From Combretum micranthum (Eukaryota; Streptophyta; Magnoliopsida; Myrtales; Combretaceae): DNA of 64,000 nt. Location of the stretch: assembly GCA_024138025.1 (NCBI GenBank), contig JAMXBD010001365.1, positions 186,001-250,000 on the forward strand. Direction: 5' to 3'. How positions within the stretch are numbered: the first letter of the stretch is position 1; every line of letters begins with the position of its first letter. Below the pieces are notes generated by a model. The model saw nothing but the letters and a program-made list of their open reading frames with translations, ran no database searches and was not told where the DNA came from. This document shows positions 1 through 11,589 of the stretch, piece after piece. Position numbers and translations under genes: made by a program.

Positions 1-391
1 TATACAAGCTTATTACAAGGTAACTACGTAACTGAAAAATATAATTGTGGCAGTTACACAACGTAATTGAAAAAACATAATTGTGGCAGTTACGTAACTA
101 AAAAACATAATTGTAAATAGTTCCTACATTAATAAAAATAAAGAAATTCGAAAAGCCACAAAAGATATTCAAGAAGATATCAAAACAATAAAAGGCTGAT
201 GTACGAGGCTTCAAGCTTTAATCTTTTTTGTTGGCCTTGAATTTGCTTTCCTTTCCAATGATTTCAGACTTGCTGATTCCTATCACTAGGGTTTACTATC
301 TTCGTTCGTTTGTTATGGAATTGGATTGTGATTTAAGAATATTTGTTCTTTAGATCTAGTTGTCTGTGAATTCCATATCATAGTCACATCA
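1..391 (+). repeat. 5' LTR (3' portion) of element A
   Basis: The segment ends in CACATCA at 385-391, six bases before the primer-binding site. Positions 289-391 match 5744-5849 closely. Upstream of about 280 the two LTR copies no longer align by eye, so either the U3 regions have diverged strongly or one copy is rearranged. A TGATGT at 198 could instead be the LTR start, pairing with the terminal ACATCA as inverted ends. Confidence 0.6.
26..124 (+). repeat. Three ACGTAA-core tandem repeats, U3-like
   Basis: Three copies of a 31-35 bp unit begin at 26, 61 and 92. Each starts with an ACGTAA core followed by an A-rich stretch and ATAATTG. The second and third join at the palindrome TTACGTAA (90-97). 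ACGT cores are typical bZIP-binding sequences, so this may be an LTR enhancer; that role is inferred. Confidence 0.55.
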
Positions 392-397
392 TAATTT

Positions 398-409
398 TGG
401 TATCAGAGC
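398..409 (+). other. Primer-binding site of element A (initiator tRNA-Met type)
   Basis: TGGTATCAGAGC is complementary to the 3' end of plant initiator tRNA-Met, the usual primer of many plant LTR retrotransposons. It lies six bases after the LTR end at 391. Confidence 0.85.
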
Positions 410-469
410 GAAGGTTTTGAATTAGGGTTTCTGTGATTATGTTTTTGTGGTTCAGAGGAGTATAATCAA

Positions 470-1650
470 TCGTGTCAAATAATAGTGTGAATGATGCGGG
501 TGGAAATGAAGAAAATAGTCAAGTCGGAGGAAATCAGGAATGTCATGCTGCAAGTGGTGGGAGATCATTAGAAGAACAATTATAGGATCTAACCACCACT
601 GTTACCAATATGACAACACATATGATCAGATGGCTTTAGGCCAACATCAAGTGAATAATCCCCAAGCACCACCACCAGTGAATAGTCCTTAGGCAGCTCC
701 TTCAGGTATGGTTCATAACGTTAGAAGAAAAGGAGTAGGAGGAGAAATTCAAGGCAGACGGTATGGAGGCCATGATTATGCTTATTGTAAGGGAAGAGGA
801 GATAATTTTGAAGAAAATTATGATAATAACAGTGAGTTTGACCACCTAGAGGCTTAGAATATGTGAAGATGGAGATGTCATCCTTTGTTGGTGGAGGGTC
901 TATTGATGATTATCTTGATCAGAGGACAAGGTCGAAGGATTGTTTGAATGTTATGAAATCAATGACCACATGAGGGTTCGATTAGAAGCTATGGAATTCA
1001 CAAGTTATGGTGCATTATGGTGGAAGAACACTGTTGCCAGTCAAAGGAGAGATTGAGAGGTGGAGATTCGTACATGGTAAGAGATGAAGTAAGTTCTGAG
1101 ATGTCGACTCATTCCATAACATTACAAGGATGAGTTGTTGCAGGTTTGCAAACACTGAGGTAGGGTAATAAGACTATGATGAGTATGTGCAGGAGTTTGA
1201 AACCTTGATGATATGTTATGAAGTTATTGAACCCTCTGGGCAAACTTTGGCCAGGTTTGTGTCCAGTTTGAAATATGAGATTGTTTGCATTGTTGAATTA
1301 CAATGATATAGCACCCTTGAAGAAGCTATCTAATTGACTGTGAAAGTTGAAAGACAAAGACGCTTGAATCCTTATAGAACGGCATCTAACAAGTATGGTC
1401 ATCAAATAGATCATATAATGTAGATTGTAGACATGTAGAGAAAGGAGGGACTGGCAAAACTATTGAAAAGAATGTATCTGTTGTGGATATAAAGGTAGAG
1501 AGGAGTTTTACTAATAAGGGAAAAGGATTTTATTATGCTAAAAATAAAAAAGAGATTAGTAGACCCTCAGGTGGGAAGTCCCACTAGATTAAATGTTTTA
1601 AATGTTTGAGTTATAGACATATGGCCCTTTAATGTCCTAATCGAAGGGTA
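470..1650 (+). pseudogene. gag remnant of element A
   Basis: The region after the primer-binding site encodes a decayed gag polyprotein in shifting frames. Around 860-1340 are pieces typical of the gypsy gag core: a stretch rich in acidic and aromatic residues that includes an ALWW-type motif near 1010-1025. A CX2CX4HX4C zinc knuckle lies at 1594-1635, but a stop codon (1630-1632) sits inside it. Gag would form the virus-like particle and bind element RNA in the cytoplasm. Multiple stops show it cannot be expressed as one protein. Confidence 0.7.
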
Positions 1651-2160
1651 ATGACTACTATGGAGATGGAGAGTAAAGATGAGGAGGAAGAGTTGGGTGA
1701 GGTTGAAGATTTTTCAATGATGTTGGATGAGTATTATGGGGATGTTGATGCCGAGGTGCATGGAATAAAGGTGATGACCATTACTTGTCAATTAATGTAT
1801 TACGATGAATCATGGCAGCTATTCCTTTTACTGAGGAGGAACAGAGGGAAAATCTTTTCCATATTTCTTGCAGGGTTAAGGGCAACTTGTGTGCTCCCAT
1901 TATTGATGGAGGAAGCTATACCGGTGTGGTAATTGCATCCTTGGTTGACAAGTCAAAATTGGCTACAACTCCTTATCCTAAGCCATATAAGTTCATTGGC
2001 TAAGTAGGTAAGGTAGTTTACATGTGATTCAGCGAACAACAATACCATTTAGTATTGGAGAAAAGTATCATGATGAGATCGTTTGTAATATTTTTCCCAT
2101 GTGTGCATCACACATATTGTTGGGAAGACCTTAGTTGTTTGACAGGAAGGTACTTCATGA
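1651..2160 (+). pseudogene. Retropepsin (protease) region of element A
   Basis: An open stretch of acidic residues (1651-1800) leads into the aspartic protease domain. The active-site motif reads DGGS at 1905-1916, the form common in plant chromovirus-type gypsy elements, followed by a conserved segment ending near 2003. A typical LLGRP-like flap segment (LLGRP with the last residues lost to a stop) lies at about 2118-2135. The protease would cut the Gag-Pol polyprotein. A frameshift splits the domain between 1812 and 1932, and a stop follows at 2001. Confidence 0.75.
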
Positions 2161-2379
2161 TGGGTTCAGGAATACTTATTTGTTCCAAAAGGATGGTAAG
2201 AAGATTGCTCTAAATCCGATGACACCAGCTGAGGTACAGAAAGTGCAGAGGCAGATTAATAGTACCAATAAGAAGAAGACTTTATTTATGAGGTAGAAGG
2301 AAATTGAGCAAGCTATTTAGGAGGAGAAGCCATTGTATTTTTTGCATGTTAGATATATGTTTGAGATTGATGGGCAGGA

Positions 2380-3740
2380 GTAAGTACCCATAGTTGTGAG
2401 ACAATTGCTGGAGGAGTTTATTGATGTCTTCTTTGAGGAATTGCTTAAGGGATTACCACCACAGAGAGGTATTAAGCATGCTATTAATCTATAGCCTGAA
2501 GCGGTTCTAGCAAATAGACTTGCTTATCGTATGAATGCTGAAGAGGCTGAAGAGTTAAAGCGATGAGTAGATGAGTTAGTAGTTTGTAGGTTCGTTAGAG
2601 AGAGCACCAATCCTTATGTTGTTCCTACATTCTTAGTACTAAGAAGGATGGTACATGGCGTATGTGTATTGACAGCTATGCTATTAACAAAATTACCAAC
2701 AAAGTACAAGTATCCTATACCCATACTTGATGACATGCTAGATGAACTTCATGGAGCCCAGATATTCTCTAAGGTTAATCTTAAGAGTGGCTATCACCAA
2801 ATCCGAATGAAAGCGAGGATGAATGGAAGACTACTTTTAAGACATGCCATGGATTATATGAATCGATGGTTATGCCGTTTAACTTAACCAATGCTCTCAG
2901 CACCTTCATGAAACTTTTGAATCACGTTCTAAAGAAGTTCTTAGATAGGTTTGTTGTTGTTTATTTTGACGATATATTGATATACAGTCAAAATTTAGAT
3001 AGTCATGTTGATCATCTACAAGCTGTATTTTCTATGTTACAAGATTAGAGGTTATATGGTAATCTCAAGAAATGTTCGTTCTATCAATCAAAAGTGATTT
3101 TCTTGGGGTTTGTGGTGTCTGGTTTCGGTGTTAAAGTGGATGAAGAGAAGATCAAGGCCATTGTGGGTCTGTCTATACAATAGTCAGTAGCTGATGTGAG
3201 GAGCTTTCATGGCTTAGCTTCTTTCTATAAGAGATTTGTCAGGAACTTTAGCAGTATTGTCAGTCTTTTGACTGAACTGACTAAGAAGAATGTCTCCTTT
3301 GTGTGAAGAGAGAGGGCTCATAAAAGCTTTGAGGAGATTAAGGCATGGTTAACTAGTGCTCCAATTTTAACTCTTCCAAACTTTTAGAAAACATTTGAAT
3401 TGGAGTTGATGCATTAGGAGTCAAGATTGGAGTTGTATTGACGCAGGATAGGCATCCTATCACCTACTTCAGTGGAAAATTGAGTGGAGCTTCGCTAAAC
3501 TACTCTATACATGATAAAGAGTTCTATTCCTTTGTGCGAGCATTGATGACTTGGCAGCATTATCTTCTTCCTAAGGAATTTATCATATATATTGACCATG
3601 AGTCCTTGAAACATTTCAAGGGTCAGCAAAGACTGTCTAAGTGTCAAGCAAAGTGGGGAATTCTTAGAAAGTTTTTCCTATGTCATTAGGTACAAGAAAG
3701 GGAGCACTAATGTTGTAGCTGACGCGCTGTCTTGCAGGTA
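2380..3740 (+). pseudogene. Reverse transcriptase and RNase H remnant of element A
   Basis: The RT fingers and palm run from about 2460 to 3230. The segment from 2648 includes the DGTWRMCID-type block in a shifted frame and the block with SGYHQIRM (about 2790-2810). The catalytic motif YFDD is intact at 2962-2973. RNase H follows; its best segment is 3438-3689, with a conserved HPITYFS block and a YIDHESLKH block that carries one catalytic aspartate. The domain would copy element RNA into cDNA. Stops at 3046, 3181, 3304 and 3687, plus frameshifts, show it is dead. Confidence 0.85.
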
Positions 3741-3859
3741 TGTTCTCATTACCTCTTTTCAGTTCAAGTTTCTTGGTTTTAAACTAATGAAGAAACAATA
3801 TGTTGATGATGAACTTAAAATTTGTTGTTGAATGATGTTCTAGAGGAGGAGAGTTGATG

Positions 3860-4970
3860 GTCATTATTTGGTGGATGGATTCCTATATAAAGGGGAAAGC
3901 TATGTCTTCCTTCAGGATCTGTTAGAGAGTTGCTGGTTAGGGAGGCCCATGCTGGAGGATTGTTTGACATTTTAGAGAAAAGAGAACCTTGAAATTGTTG
4001 AAAGAACATTTTTATTGCAAGGGGTGCATTGAGTCTTAGAGAGGTGTGAAGTGTGTAAGAGAGCAAAAGGGAATAAGGAATCTTGGGGCGAATATATGTC
4101 ATTGCCATTACCGACTCAACCCTATAATTTATATTAGTATGGACTTTGTCTTGGGACTGCCTAGGACATAGAGAGAAAAAAGATTATATCATGGTTGTAG
4201 ACTGCTTCAGTAAAATGACACACTTCATACCGTGCCACAAAACAAATGATGGCCTTTATATTGCTCAACTTTTTGTGCAGAAAATTGTTAGGTTACATGA
4301 AGTGCCACATAGCATTGTTTCTGACAAGGATACCAAATTCCTTAGTTTCTTTTGGAAGATACTCTAGAGGAGACTTAGTACCAAGTTAATGTACAACACT
4401 TCATGTCACCCCCCAGACGAATGGCCAGACAGAATTTGTTAGCCATACTCTTGGAACCTTGCTTAGAGCAATGGTTGGCAAGAATCTTACTAATTGAGAC
4501 TTGTGTTTTCCTATTGTTGAATTCTCTTACAATAGGTCTACACATAATTTAGTTGGTATGTCCCATTTTGAAGTTGTGTATGGATACAATCCTATAATAT
4601 CTTTGGACTTGATAGCTAAACCAGTAGCAAAGGAAGAAAGCTTAAGTGGAGTAGAACGTTCTTAGGAGATTTAAAAGACTCTAAAAAAGGCAACCAACAC
4701 CTCAAGAAGATTCAAGAGCAACAGAAATATCAAGGTAACAAGTGACGGAAAGCAAAGATTTTCAACCACAGTGATTTGGTTTGGATTCATCTCAGTAAGG
4801 ATCGGTTTCCACACAAGAAGTCACAAAAATTATCACCAAGATCAGATGGACCATTCAGAATTATAGAGAAGATTAACAACAATGCATACAGGTTGGAGCT
4901 ACCTAGGATTATGGTGTATTATGCCACTTTTAATATTTCATATCTTTCGCCATACATTCTATAGGAAATT
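3860..4970 (+). pseudogene. Integrase remnant of element A
   Basis: The N-terminal zinc-binding part is badly decayed (about 3880-4070). The catalytic core is recognisable at 4146-4367, with [14 protein letters not shown] carrying the first acidic residue and IVSDKDTKF the second. Around 4400-4620 a segment with PQTNGQTE supplies the glutamate part of the DDE triad. The C-terminal module (4776-4964) reads like the GPY/F domain of chromoviruses (DGPFRIIEKINNNAYRLELP). Integrase would insert the cDNA into host chromatin. Stops and frameshifts occur throughout. Confidence 0.85.
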
Positions 4971-5408
4971 CATGAAGAGTCATCATATTTAAGGCAAATC
5001 TTCCACAAGCCGAGGAGATGATGGGAATCAAACCATTTCAACTATAGGATCAATAATTCTTGTTCGAGCTAAAGGTTTATAAAATCTCATTAAAAGAGTA
5101 TTAAGTGGTCACTTGGAATCTAATGAAGATCAAGGCATTCAAACATGTCCAATTCAGTCAGATTTAGAGTTTAATTTGAAGAGCATTTGCTTGTTGACTA
5201 AGGAAACATTGAAAGCCTTAATAGATTTGACGCAGGAGACAAACAATGGCTCAATGCCGCTAGTAAAAGATTCTACACCACCAGTGTTGGTGGAAAAGTT
5301 GCCGGCGTTTGGCTAGCTATGAACAACCATATATTCAAATTCTTTAAGGCTGGCTTCAACACTGCCAGCCTTCATATTATATGCCATCGACATATCCCTT
5401 TAGGCCAC
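4971..5408 (+). other. C-terminal coding tail and pre-LTR region of element A
   Basis: A 67-codon open frame (5113-5316) follows the integrase. A segment at about 5045-5075 resembles the arginine-rich tail found after integrase in related elements, so this is probably the decayed end of the polyprotein rather than a separate gene. Positions 5317-5408 are non-coding. They hold a CCGG-rich stretch whose core (about 5346-5369) is also found in the Tekay element LTRs. Confidence 0.4.
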
Positions 5409-5849
5409 TGATGTATAGTTAGCGTTCATCATGCCATAATTGAAGTTTTTAACGTTGCTAGCTACACCGCCAATGTATAACTTCTAGTAGCAGTTCTTTT
5501 ACAAATTTTTTTTTCTTATGTCTTTTAGTTTTCTCTTTTTCAAGTTTATATAGACTTTGTTCATATGAAAGAGACTGTTTTTAGACATTTTTTAATACAT
5601 CAAGATTGAGTCTTTTCTCTCACTTTTTACTCTTATTAATCCTTAGATTGTGACAAGTGACGACTTAGTGTTTGTTATGCATTATATCAACAACATTTGG
5701 CTAGGATTATTCTTTTGCTGGTCCATCATATCCAGTGAAAGTCCAGGGTTTACTATCTTTGTTTGTTTCTTTGTGGAATTGGGTTGTGACTTGAGAATAT
5801 TTGTTCTTAAGATCTAGTTGTCTGTGAATTCCATATCATAGGCACATCA
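5409..5849 (+). repeat. 3' LTR of element A (start uncertain)
   Basis: The end is firm: the last ~105 bp match the end of the 5' LTR and finish in CACATCA. The start at TGATGT (5409) is chosen because it mirrors the terminal ACATCA, but no clear polypurine tract precedes it. A TATA-like TTATATAGA lies near 5546. Confidence 0.5.
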
Positions 5850-6042
5850 GACTTCAACATTTCTGTTCCTTTGTTGAGGTGTTTTCACGATACCTATTTG
5901 TTTGGAGGAATTCTTTTATTTTCTTGTACCATGGTTTTTCTTTTGGGACTTCCTCAGTATTTAGGCAAAAAGTTGGGTCATCTTCGACTCTAACCTTTGA
6001 GGGTTGGATTTCTACCCCGTCAATGATTTGGATCATTGATGT
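5850..6042 (-). pseudogene. Tat-lineage RNase H/integrase junction fragment (Tat segment 1)
   Basis: A minus-strand open frame (6036-5854) resembles the stretch between RNase H and integrase of Tat/Ogre polyproteins: a DGVEIQP-type block, then KPWYKKIKEFL, then a YRENTSTKEQ-type block. It continues the RNase H that ends at 15016 once the Tekay element between them is removed. Element A cuts its other side at 5849. The rest of integrase would lie left of the window. Confidence 0.8.
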
Positions 6043-8087
6043 TGTAATGCCCTAAACTGAAGGTATTACAATTCACCACATGTCCTTCTCTTTATAAAAA
6101 CATGTTAAGGCTATATAATACTATACCACAAATAAACAATAACAATACTCTTCAATACTTACATAAAAGGTACTTATTCAAAACATCTCATAGAAATAAA
6201 ACTCTTGAGCAAACGAGTTGGCTTAAACCGAAACTAACTTTAAAACAACTTAAAATAAAAAAGAAAAGTTCATAACTTAGTCTTAAACTCATAAGACAAG
6301 AAATCTCTCATAAAACATAGAAAGTTCAATAAGCCTTCAACTTAATTTCAAAGCAATCCATGTGGTCTAAATATCTGCAGAATGTCTAGTCTACTATCGT
6401 CTTTCCTATTATCCACAAATATATCAAAACCAGATAGATCATAATTAACCGGACTACAACTATTCCTGAAAATTAAAGGAATGAGCGAAATCACCCAGTA
6501 TGCCAAACCACAAGCACAAGCACATGTACATACATCATACATGATCACATACAATCTATTCTAATGCAACAAGCACATGATTATTATCTTTTATTTAGCC
6601 TACAAAAAACACAGTTCAGAACTATTGTACACTAGTCCAAAACTTAGTGTTACTCATGACTTCGCAAAAACAAGCAGTATAGAAAATAGATAATATATAC
6701 GTATATGGATGTTGGGTACTCTCCACACACTTGGTGCCATCAATGCATAATCTTAATGTACCAGAATAATTTCTATGCACGAGTTCACTCAGGATACCCT
6801 CACATATAGATCATTAGGTTTCCAGCGTTAGTATCACACTCTGTGTGATCTCTACTAATAGCAGTCAAGCACAAGCAGCAAGCAAATATAATAAAAGCTA
6901 GATATAATTTGATTTATTTATCATATCTAATCCTACGAGCACGTACAACAAGCAAGGAATCATTGTGCCTATATTAATCTCAAGGAACATAACTCTAATT
7001 CCACAAATATCTTGATCATATAAACAAGATAGATTTCAATATATGTCTTTCATATAGTGATTTTAACCTAGATATCTTTTAAAACCCTAATCTCCAAAAG
7101 TTACAAAACCACACCTTATTCCTTGATTTCAACATAAAAAGTCTTCAACAGGATCAATCCGCTCAACAATCTGACTAAATCCTAGTGCACAATTCAATAC
7201 CAAGCAAACCAAAGAATCACTATAAAAAAATTATAAGTATGATATAATAAATATTAAGGATTTATCAATTTACCTATAATCAAATCCTTAATTCCTCTTG
7301 ATCAAAATACTACAATCCTCCAAAATAACTAATCTCCTCGATAGATCACCAAACCCTAGATCTCCATTTCATGTCAAACAAACCAGGAATCAACAAATAC
7401 TCATAACAATAACCTTATAATGATCAAAATATTGAACACTTACCTATACTTGATCTGAATTCCAATTGAATCCCCAAATCCCCCAGACAACTAGAAATTC
7501 CTCCAACTTCTTCTTCAAAATAAAGATGATAACCTTAACGAAATTGACCGATTTTCTTAAATCCTAGACATAAGGAAGGATATTCACTCACCTTGCTTCA
7601 ATCTTCTCAAACTCCTATGGATGCAACAACACTAGAAGAGAGGATCTCTAGGTTTTAGGGTAACTTTTGGAGAAGGAAAAAAGAGAAATATATAAAGAAA
7701 TTTGTGAAACTTTTCAAATTTTGCAACATACGCCGAGTTTCTAAATCTACACCGGCGGTCTAAAAGCATAAGAGCAGTGTAGAGCTCTCGGGTCATTTTT
7801 CCTCAGTGTGAACTTCGAATTTGGCAATGTACTCGGTTCTGGTCCTTTTTTTTTTACAAATCAACACCGGTCTTATGTTGCCTAAGCCACAACAATGTAT
7901 GCCAGTAGTACTAACCTCTACACTGACGGTGTTAAAGCTGGTGTACAAAGTAAAATTTTCATCTTCATTCATATATCTGTCACGTGATCAAAATACCAAT
8001 ATAATTAGATTTTTGACTATTTTAACCTTTTTTTTATATTACTTGACATTTTACCCTTCTTTATACATTATTTACTTGTATATTACA
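6043..8087 (-). repeat. 3' LTR of element B
   Basis: The LTR is 2045 bp and reads TGTAAT...TATTACA on the plus strand. It aligns along its whole length with 12972-15015, with many substitutions and short indels, so the insertion is old. A minus-strand open frame at 6348-6554 recurs at 13294-13482 in the other LTR and is not thought to be a gene. Near 7918-7950 (plus strand) lies a CCGGT-rich motif. Confidence 0.93.
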
Positions 8088-8100
8088 TCTCTCTCCTCCT
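8088..8100 (-). other. Polypurine tract of element B
   Basis: The minus strand reads AGGAGGAGAGAGA directly upstream of the 3' LTR, the expected primer for plus-strand DNA synthesis. Confidence 0.85.
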
Positions 8101-9580
8101 AAAACAAACTTTCGTCCTCGAAAGTTACCTAGATTATCAAAAAGTTCTGGATGTTTGATCTTCATTTCCTCCTCTAACTCCCATGTAGCTTCACGTTCGG
8201 ACTGATTTGTCAATTGTACTTTTACATATTTGATCACCATTCTTCTCGAAATATTTTCCTTAGTGTCTACAATCTTCATTGGCTTTTTGATTGTAGATGG
8301 ATTTGGTTGTACCTCCAATGGTTCCAAAGCTACTATCTCATCAAGATTTGTAACATACTTTATGAGCATGGACACATGGATTACATTGTGCACTCCTTCC
8401 AAATTAGGCGGTAAAGCTAATCTATAAGCCACATCGCCTAACTTTTCTAAAATCGCATATGGTCTCACATATCTAGGATTTAACTTGCCCTTAAGCCAAA
8501 TCTAATAACACCCTTTGTTGGTGATATTTTTAATAGAACCTGCTCTCCCACTTGAAATTCCAAAGGTCTTCTTTACTTGTCAGCATAACTTTTTTGATGA
8601 CTTTGAGCTGCTTGTGACCTTTGTCTGATCAATTTAACTTTATCAACAGCATCCTGCACCAATCCTGGTCTCAAAACCTATCTATCCAGCTTTATCCCAA
8701 TAAATTGGCGATCTACACTTCCTACCATATAGAGCTTCATATGAAGGCATCCCAATTGATGTTTGATAGCTATTATTGTATGCAAACTCCACCAATGGCA
8801 AGTACTCATCCTAATTACATTTGAAATCCAAGATACATGCTCTTGACATGTCTTCCAGAATCTGAATAGTCTTCTTAGATTAGCCATCTGTCTAAGATGA
8901 TAAGCTATACTGAAAACTACTTTGGTGCCTAAATCTTGATGTAGACTTTTCCAGAATCTTCCAACAAATCTGGTGTCTTATCTGATACTATAGATACTGT
9001 AATTCCATGTAATCTCACTCTCTCCTTGATATATAACATTACTAACCGCTCCAATTTGTATCCAGTCTTAATCAGTATAAAGTAAGCTACCTTAGTCAAT
9101 CTGTCAACAATCACCCATACTGAATCAAACTTTTCTCTGGTCTTAGGTAAAGCAGCAGCAAAATCCATTGTTATGTGCTCCCATTTCCACTGAGGTATTG
9201 GCATCGACTTTAATTCACCTGCCAATCTTCTATGTTCAATGTTAATTAACCGGTTAGTGTAGCACTTGAAGACAAATTCTGCTATTTCCTTCTTCATGTT
9301 GTTCCATCCATACAACTTTTTCAGATCTTGATACATCTTATTTCCTCTAGGATGAACGACATAACTGGAATGATGTGCCTTTTTCAGTAATTCCTTCTTA
9401 AGTTCTCCTTGCCTTGGACACATAATCTTCCTTTGTATCTCATAGCAGTCTCTTCATCAACATGAAATTCAGTTGCTCTGCTAATTTCCATTCTTTTCTT
9501 TATCCTAAGGATGCCTAGATCTTCCACTTGTGCCATTTTAAGCCTTTTAATCAGAGTCGGTTGAATCTTCTGATTTGCCA
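8101..9580 (-). pseudogene. Integrase with C-terminal chromodomain, element B
   Basis: Reading leftward, the zinc-binding and core domains lie at about 9423-8930, with a PQWKWEHITMDF block carrying the first catalytic aspartate and VWVIVDRLTKVAYF next to it. The second acidic block (IVSDK) is near 8990, and a decayed part of the core is at 8887-8678. The C-terminal frame (8468-8061) starts with a GPY/F-like module. From about residue 55 it carries a chromodomain with SEREATWELEEEM, the signature that steers chromoviruses toward marked chromatin. This frame runs through the polypurine tract into the LTR. Stops and frameshifts split the rest. Confidence 0.9.
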
Positions 9581-9699
9581 ATCTTGCACCTTCTTGTCTG
9601 GTTACTATCTCAGCTCCAACTTCCTCATATCATCTATTAGATGTCATTCAGCTGTAATCATGGTTGCAAGGTTTTGCACTTGCTACCTACTTAAGGCAT

Positions 9700-11110
9700 C
9701 TGCCACCACGTTTGCCTTCCCGGATGATATTGTATATTCACATCATAATTTGATAAGCTCCAACCATCTTCTTTGTCTCATGTTCATCTTTCTGAGCAAA
9801 AATGTATTTCAAACTTTTATGATCTATATTGACCTTACATCTCTCCCCATACAAATAGTGCCTCCAAATTTTTAAAGCATGTATAACTATTGTTAGTTCC
9901 AGATCGTTCGTAGGGTAGCTCTTCTCATAAGGCTTCAACTGTCTGGAAGCGTATGCTATCACCTTGCCTCCTTGCATCAACACATGACCCAATCCTTGTA
10001 TAGAGGCATCACTATAAATAACATGATCCTCACCACCTACTAGTAAGGCTATCACTGGAGCAGAAACTAACTTGTTCTTCAACTGCTGAAAACTATTTTC
10101 ACAGTTCTCACTCCATTCGTACTTTATTCCCTTTGTGTCAGTCTAGTTAATGGACTTGCAATCTTAGAAAAGTCTTCTACAAATCTTTTTTAATATCTTG
10201 TCATTCCAGAAAACTTCTGATTTATGACATATTCTTAGGTCTTGGCAATTCAACAATAGCCTTCATTTTCTCAGGGTCTACTGGTATTCCATCTCCGCTT
10301 ACAACATGCCCTAAGAAAGAAACTTGTTCTAATTGGAACTCACACTTTGTGAACTTAGCATACAGTTTCTTATTCTACAATCTGGTCAGAACCAACCTTA
10401 GATGTTCTTCATGCTCCTCTTTCGATCTAGAATACACCATCACATCATTAATAAACACCACCACAAATAAGTCCAGATAATCTTTGAAGACTCTATTCAT
10501 AAGATCCATAAATACTGTCTGTGCATTAGTAAAACCAAAATGCATGACAACAAATTCATAGTGTCCATACTTGGTCCTGAACGTTGTTTTTTTAATATCC
10601 TTTGCTCTAACTCTTAGCTGATGGTATTATGATCTCATATTAACCTTTGAAAATATCGTTGCTCCTGCTAACTGATCAAACAAATGTCTATTATTGGTAG
10701 AGTGTACTTATTTTTCATAGTCACATGACTTAGCTCCCTGTAGTCTATGCATAACTGCATACTATCGTCCTTCTTCTTCACAAATAGAACGTAGCTCCCT
10801 AGGTGAAACACTAGGTCTAATAAACTTCTTCTTCAATAAATCATCTAATTTCACTTTGAGCTCTTCAAGTTCTGTAGAAGCCATGCGATATGGTATCTTC
10901 AAAATATGTGTAGTACCGGCAATAAGTCTATAAAAATTCCACTTCTCTCTGGTGGTAATCTTGGTAAATCTGCTAGAAAAACTTCTAGGTACTCACACAC
11001 AACTAATATTTGAGATTGGTCTTTCTTTGGTTTATCCCCTATAACCATAGCTTCCAAAGATGATCTTCCCCACATCTCATATGTAGGCAAATTTGGAGGT
11101 CTTTGCACTT
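9700..11110 (-). pseudogene. Reverse transcriptase-RNase H, element B
   Basis: The polyprotein begins near 11108 with a [14 protein letters not shown] linker before RT. RT runs from about 10880 to 10150. The catalytic motif, normally FVDD or YVDD, reads FIND at 10441-10455: the first aspartate has become asparagine, which would abolish polymerase activity. RNase H (10082-9738) is well preserved, with a YSDAS block, an LELTIV block and a NIDHKSLKY block supplying the acidic catalytic residues. Several stops and one frameshift interrupt the RT part. Confidence 0.88.
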
Positions 11111-11119
11111 CAAGTTTAT

Positions 11120-11480
11120 AAACAAACTTATCTCCATCCTCTAAACTAAATTATATTACTAGATTTCGACAATCTATTACAGCTTGATACTTCACCAACC
11201 AATCTACTCCCAATATTGCATCAAAATCTAGCATATCCATAACTACAAGATTTGTAAGTAAAATTCTACCTTCTATTTCTATATCCACATTCCTGCAAAT
11301 CCTGTTCAATACTAATCCACTTCCTATAGGTGGATTAACAGAGAAACTTTTAGGCATATGCTTAACATGTACACCCCAAATAGACACAAACACCTTAGAT
11401 ATACAAGAGAAACTGTTCAGTATCAAACAACACATAAGCACTATGCAAGAGTATATAACGTACCGCAATAGTGTCAACAC
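11120..11480 (-). pseudogene. Retropepsin region, element B
   Basis: An open frame (11480-11151) contains the second half of the protease, with FDAILGVDWLVKY, the conserved ILG-type block of chromovirus proteases. The active site lies in another frame at about 11415-11440, where the normal DTG appears as DTE after AYVLF. The protease was therefore broken by both a frameshift and loss of the glycine next to the catalytic aspartate. Confidence 0.8.
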
Positions 11481-11589
11481 TCGCTATATTTCTGTGCTAG
11501 AGATGGTATATTTTAACTGGTGCCTTATGTCCTTGACTAGAATTCTGAAGCCTACCAAACTGAGTTCTTGGAATAACTTGTTTTCTAGG

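Larger units (their letters stand above)
1..5849 (+). mobile_element. Degenerate Ty3/gypsy element, chromovirus-like (element A), 5' end outside the window
   Basis: A plus-strand LTR retrotransposon with gag, protease, RT, RNase H and integrase in Ty3/gypsy order. A primer-binding site follows the 5' LTR end, and the last ~110 bp of the 5' LTR (about 289-391) recur at about 5744-5849. The body is full of in-frame stops and small frameshifts, so it is a dead copy. It interrupts the integrase start of the minus-strand Tat element, which resumes at 5850. The integrase C-terminus has the GPY/F-type module seen in chromoviruses; I see no chromodomain, so a CRM/Galadriel-like placement is a guess. 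The target-site duplication cannot be checked because the left end lies outside the window. Confidence 0.85.

Noticed and set aside
5022..5849. 3' LTR of element A starting at the TGATGGG after a purine-rich GAGGAGA
   Set aside because: Sequence after it still looks like coding tail (RAKGL block, then a 67-codon frame), so the LTR more likely starts near 5409.
6348..6554. Minus-strand 68-codon frame, repeated at 13294-13482
   Set aside because: It is present in both Tekay LTRs, so it is LTR sequence; no domain and no start context beyond chance.
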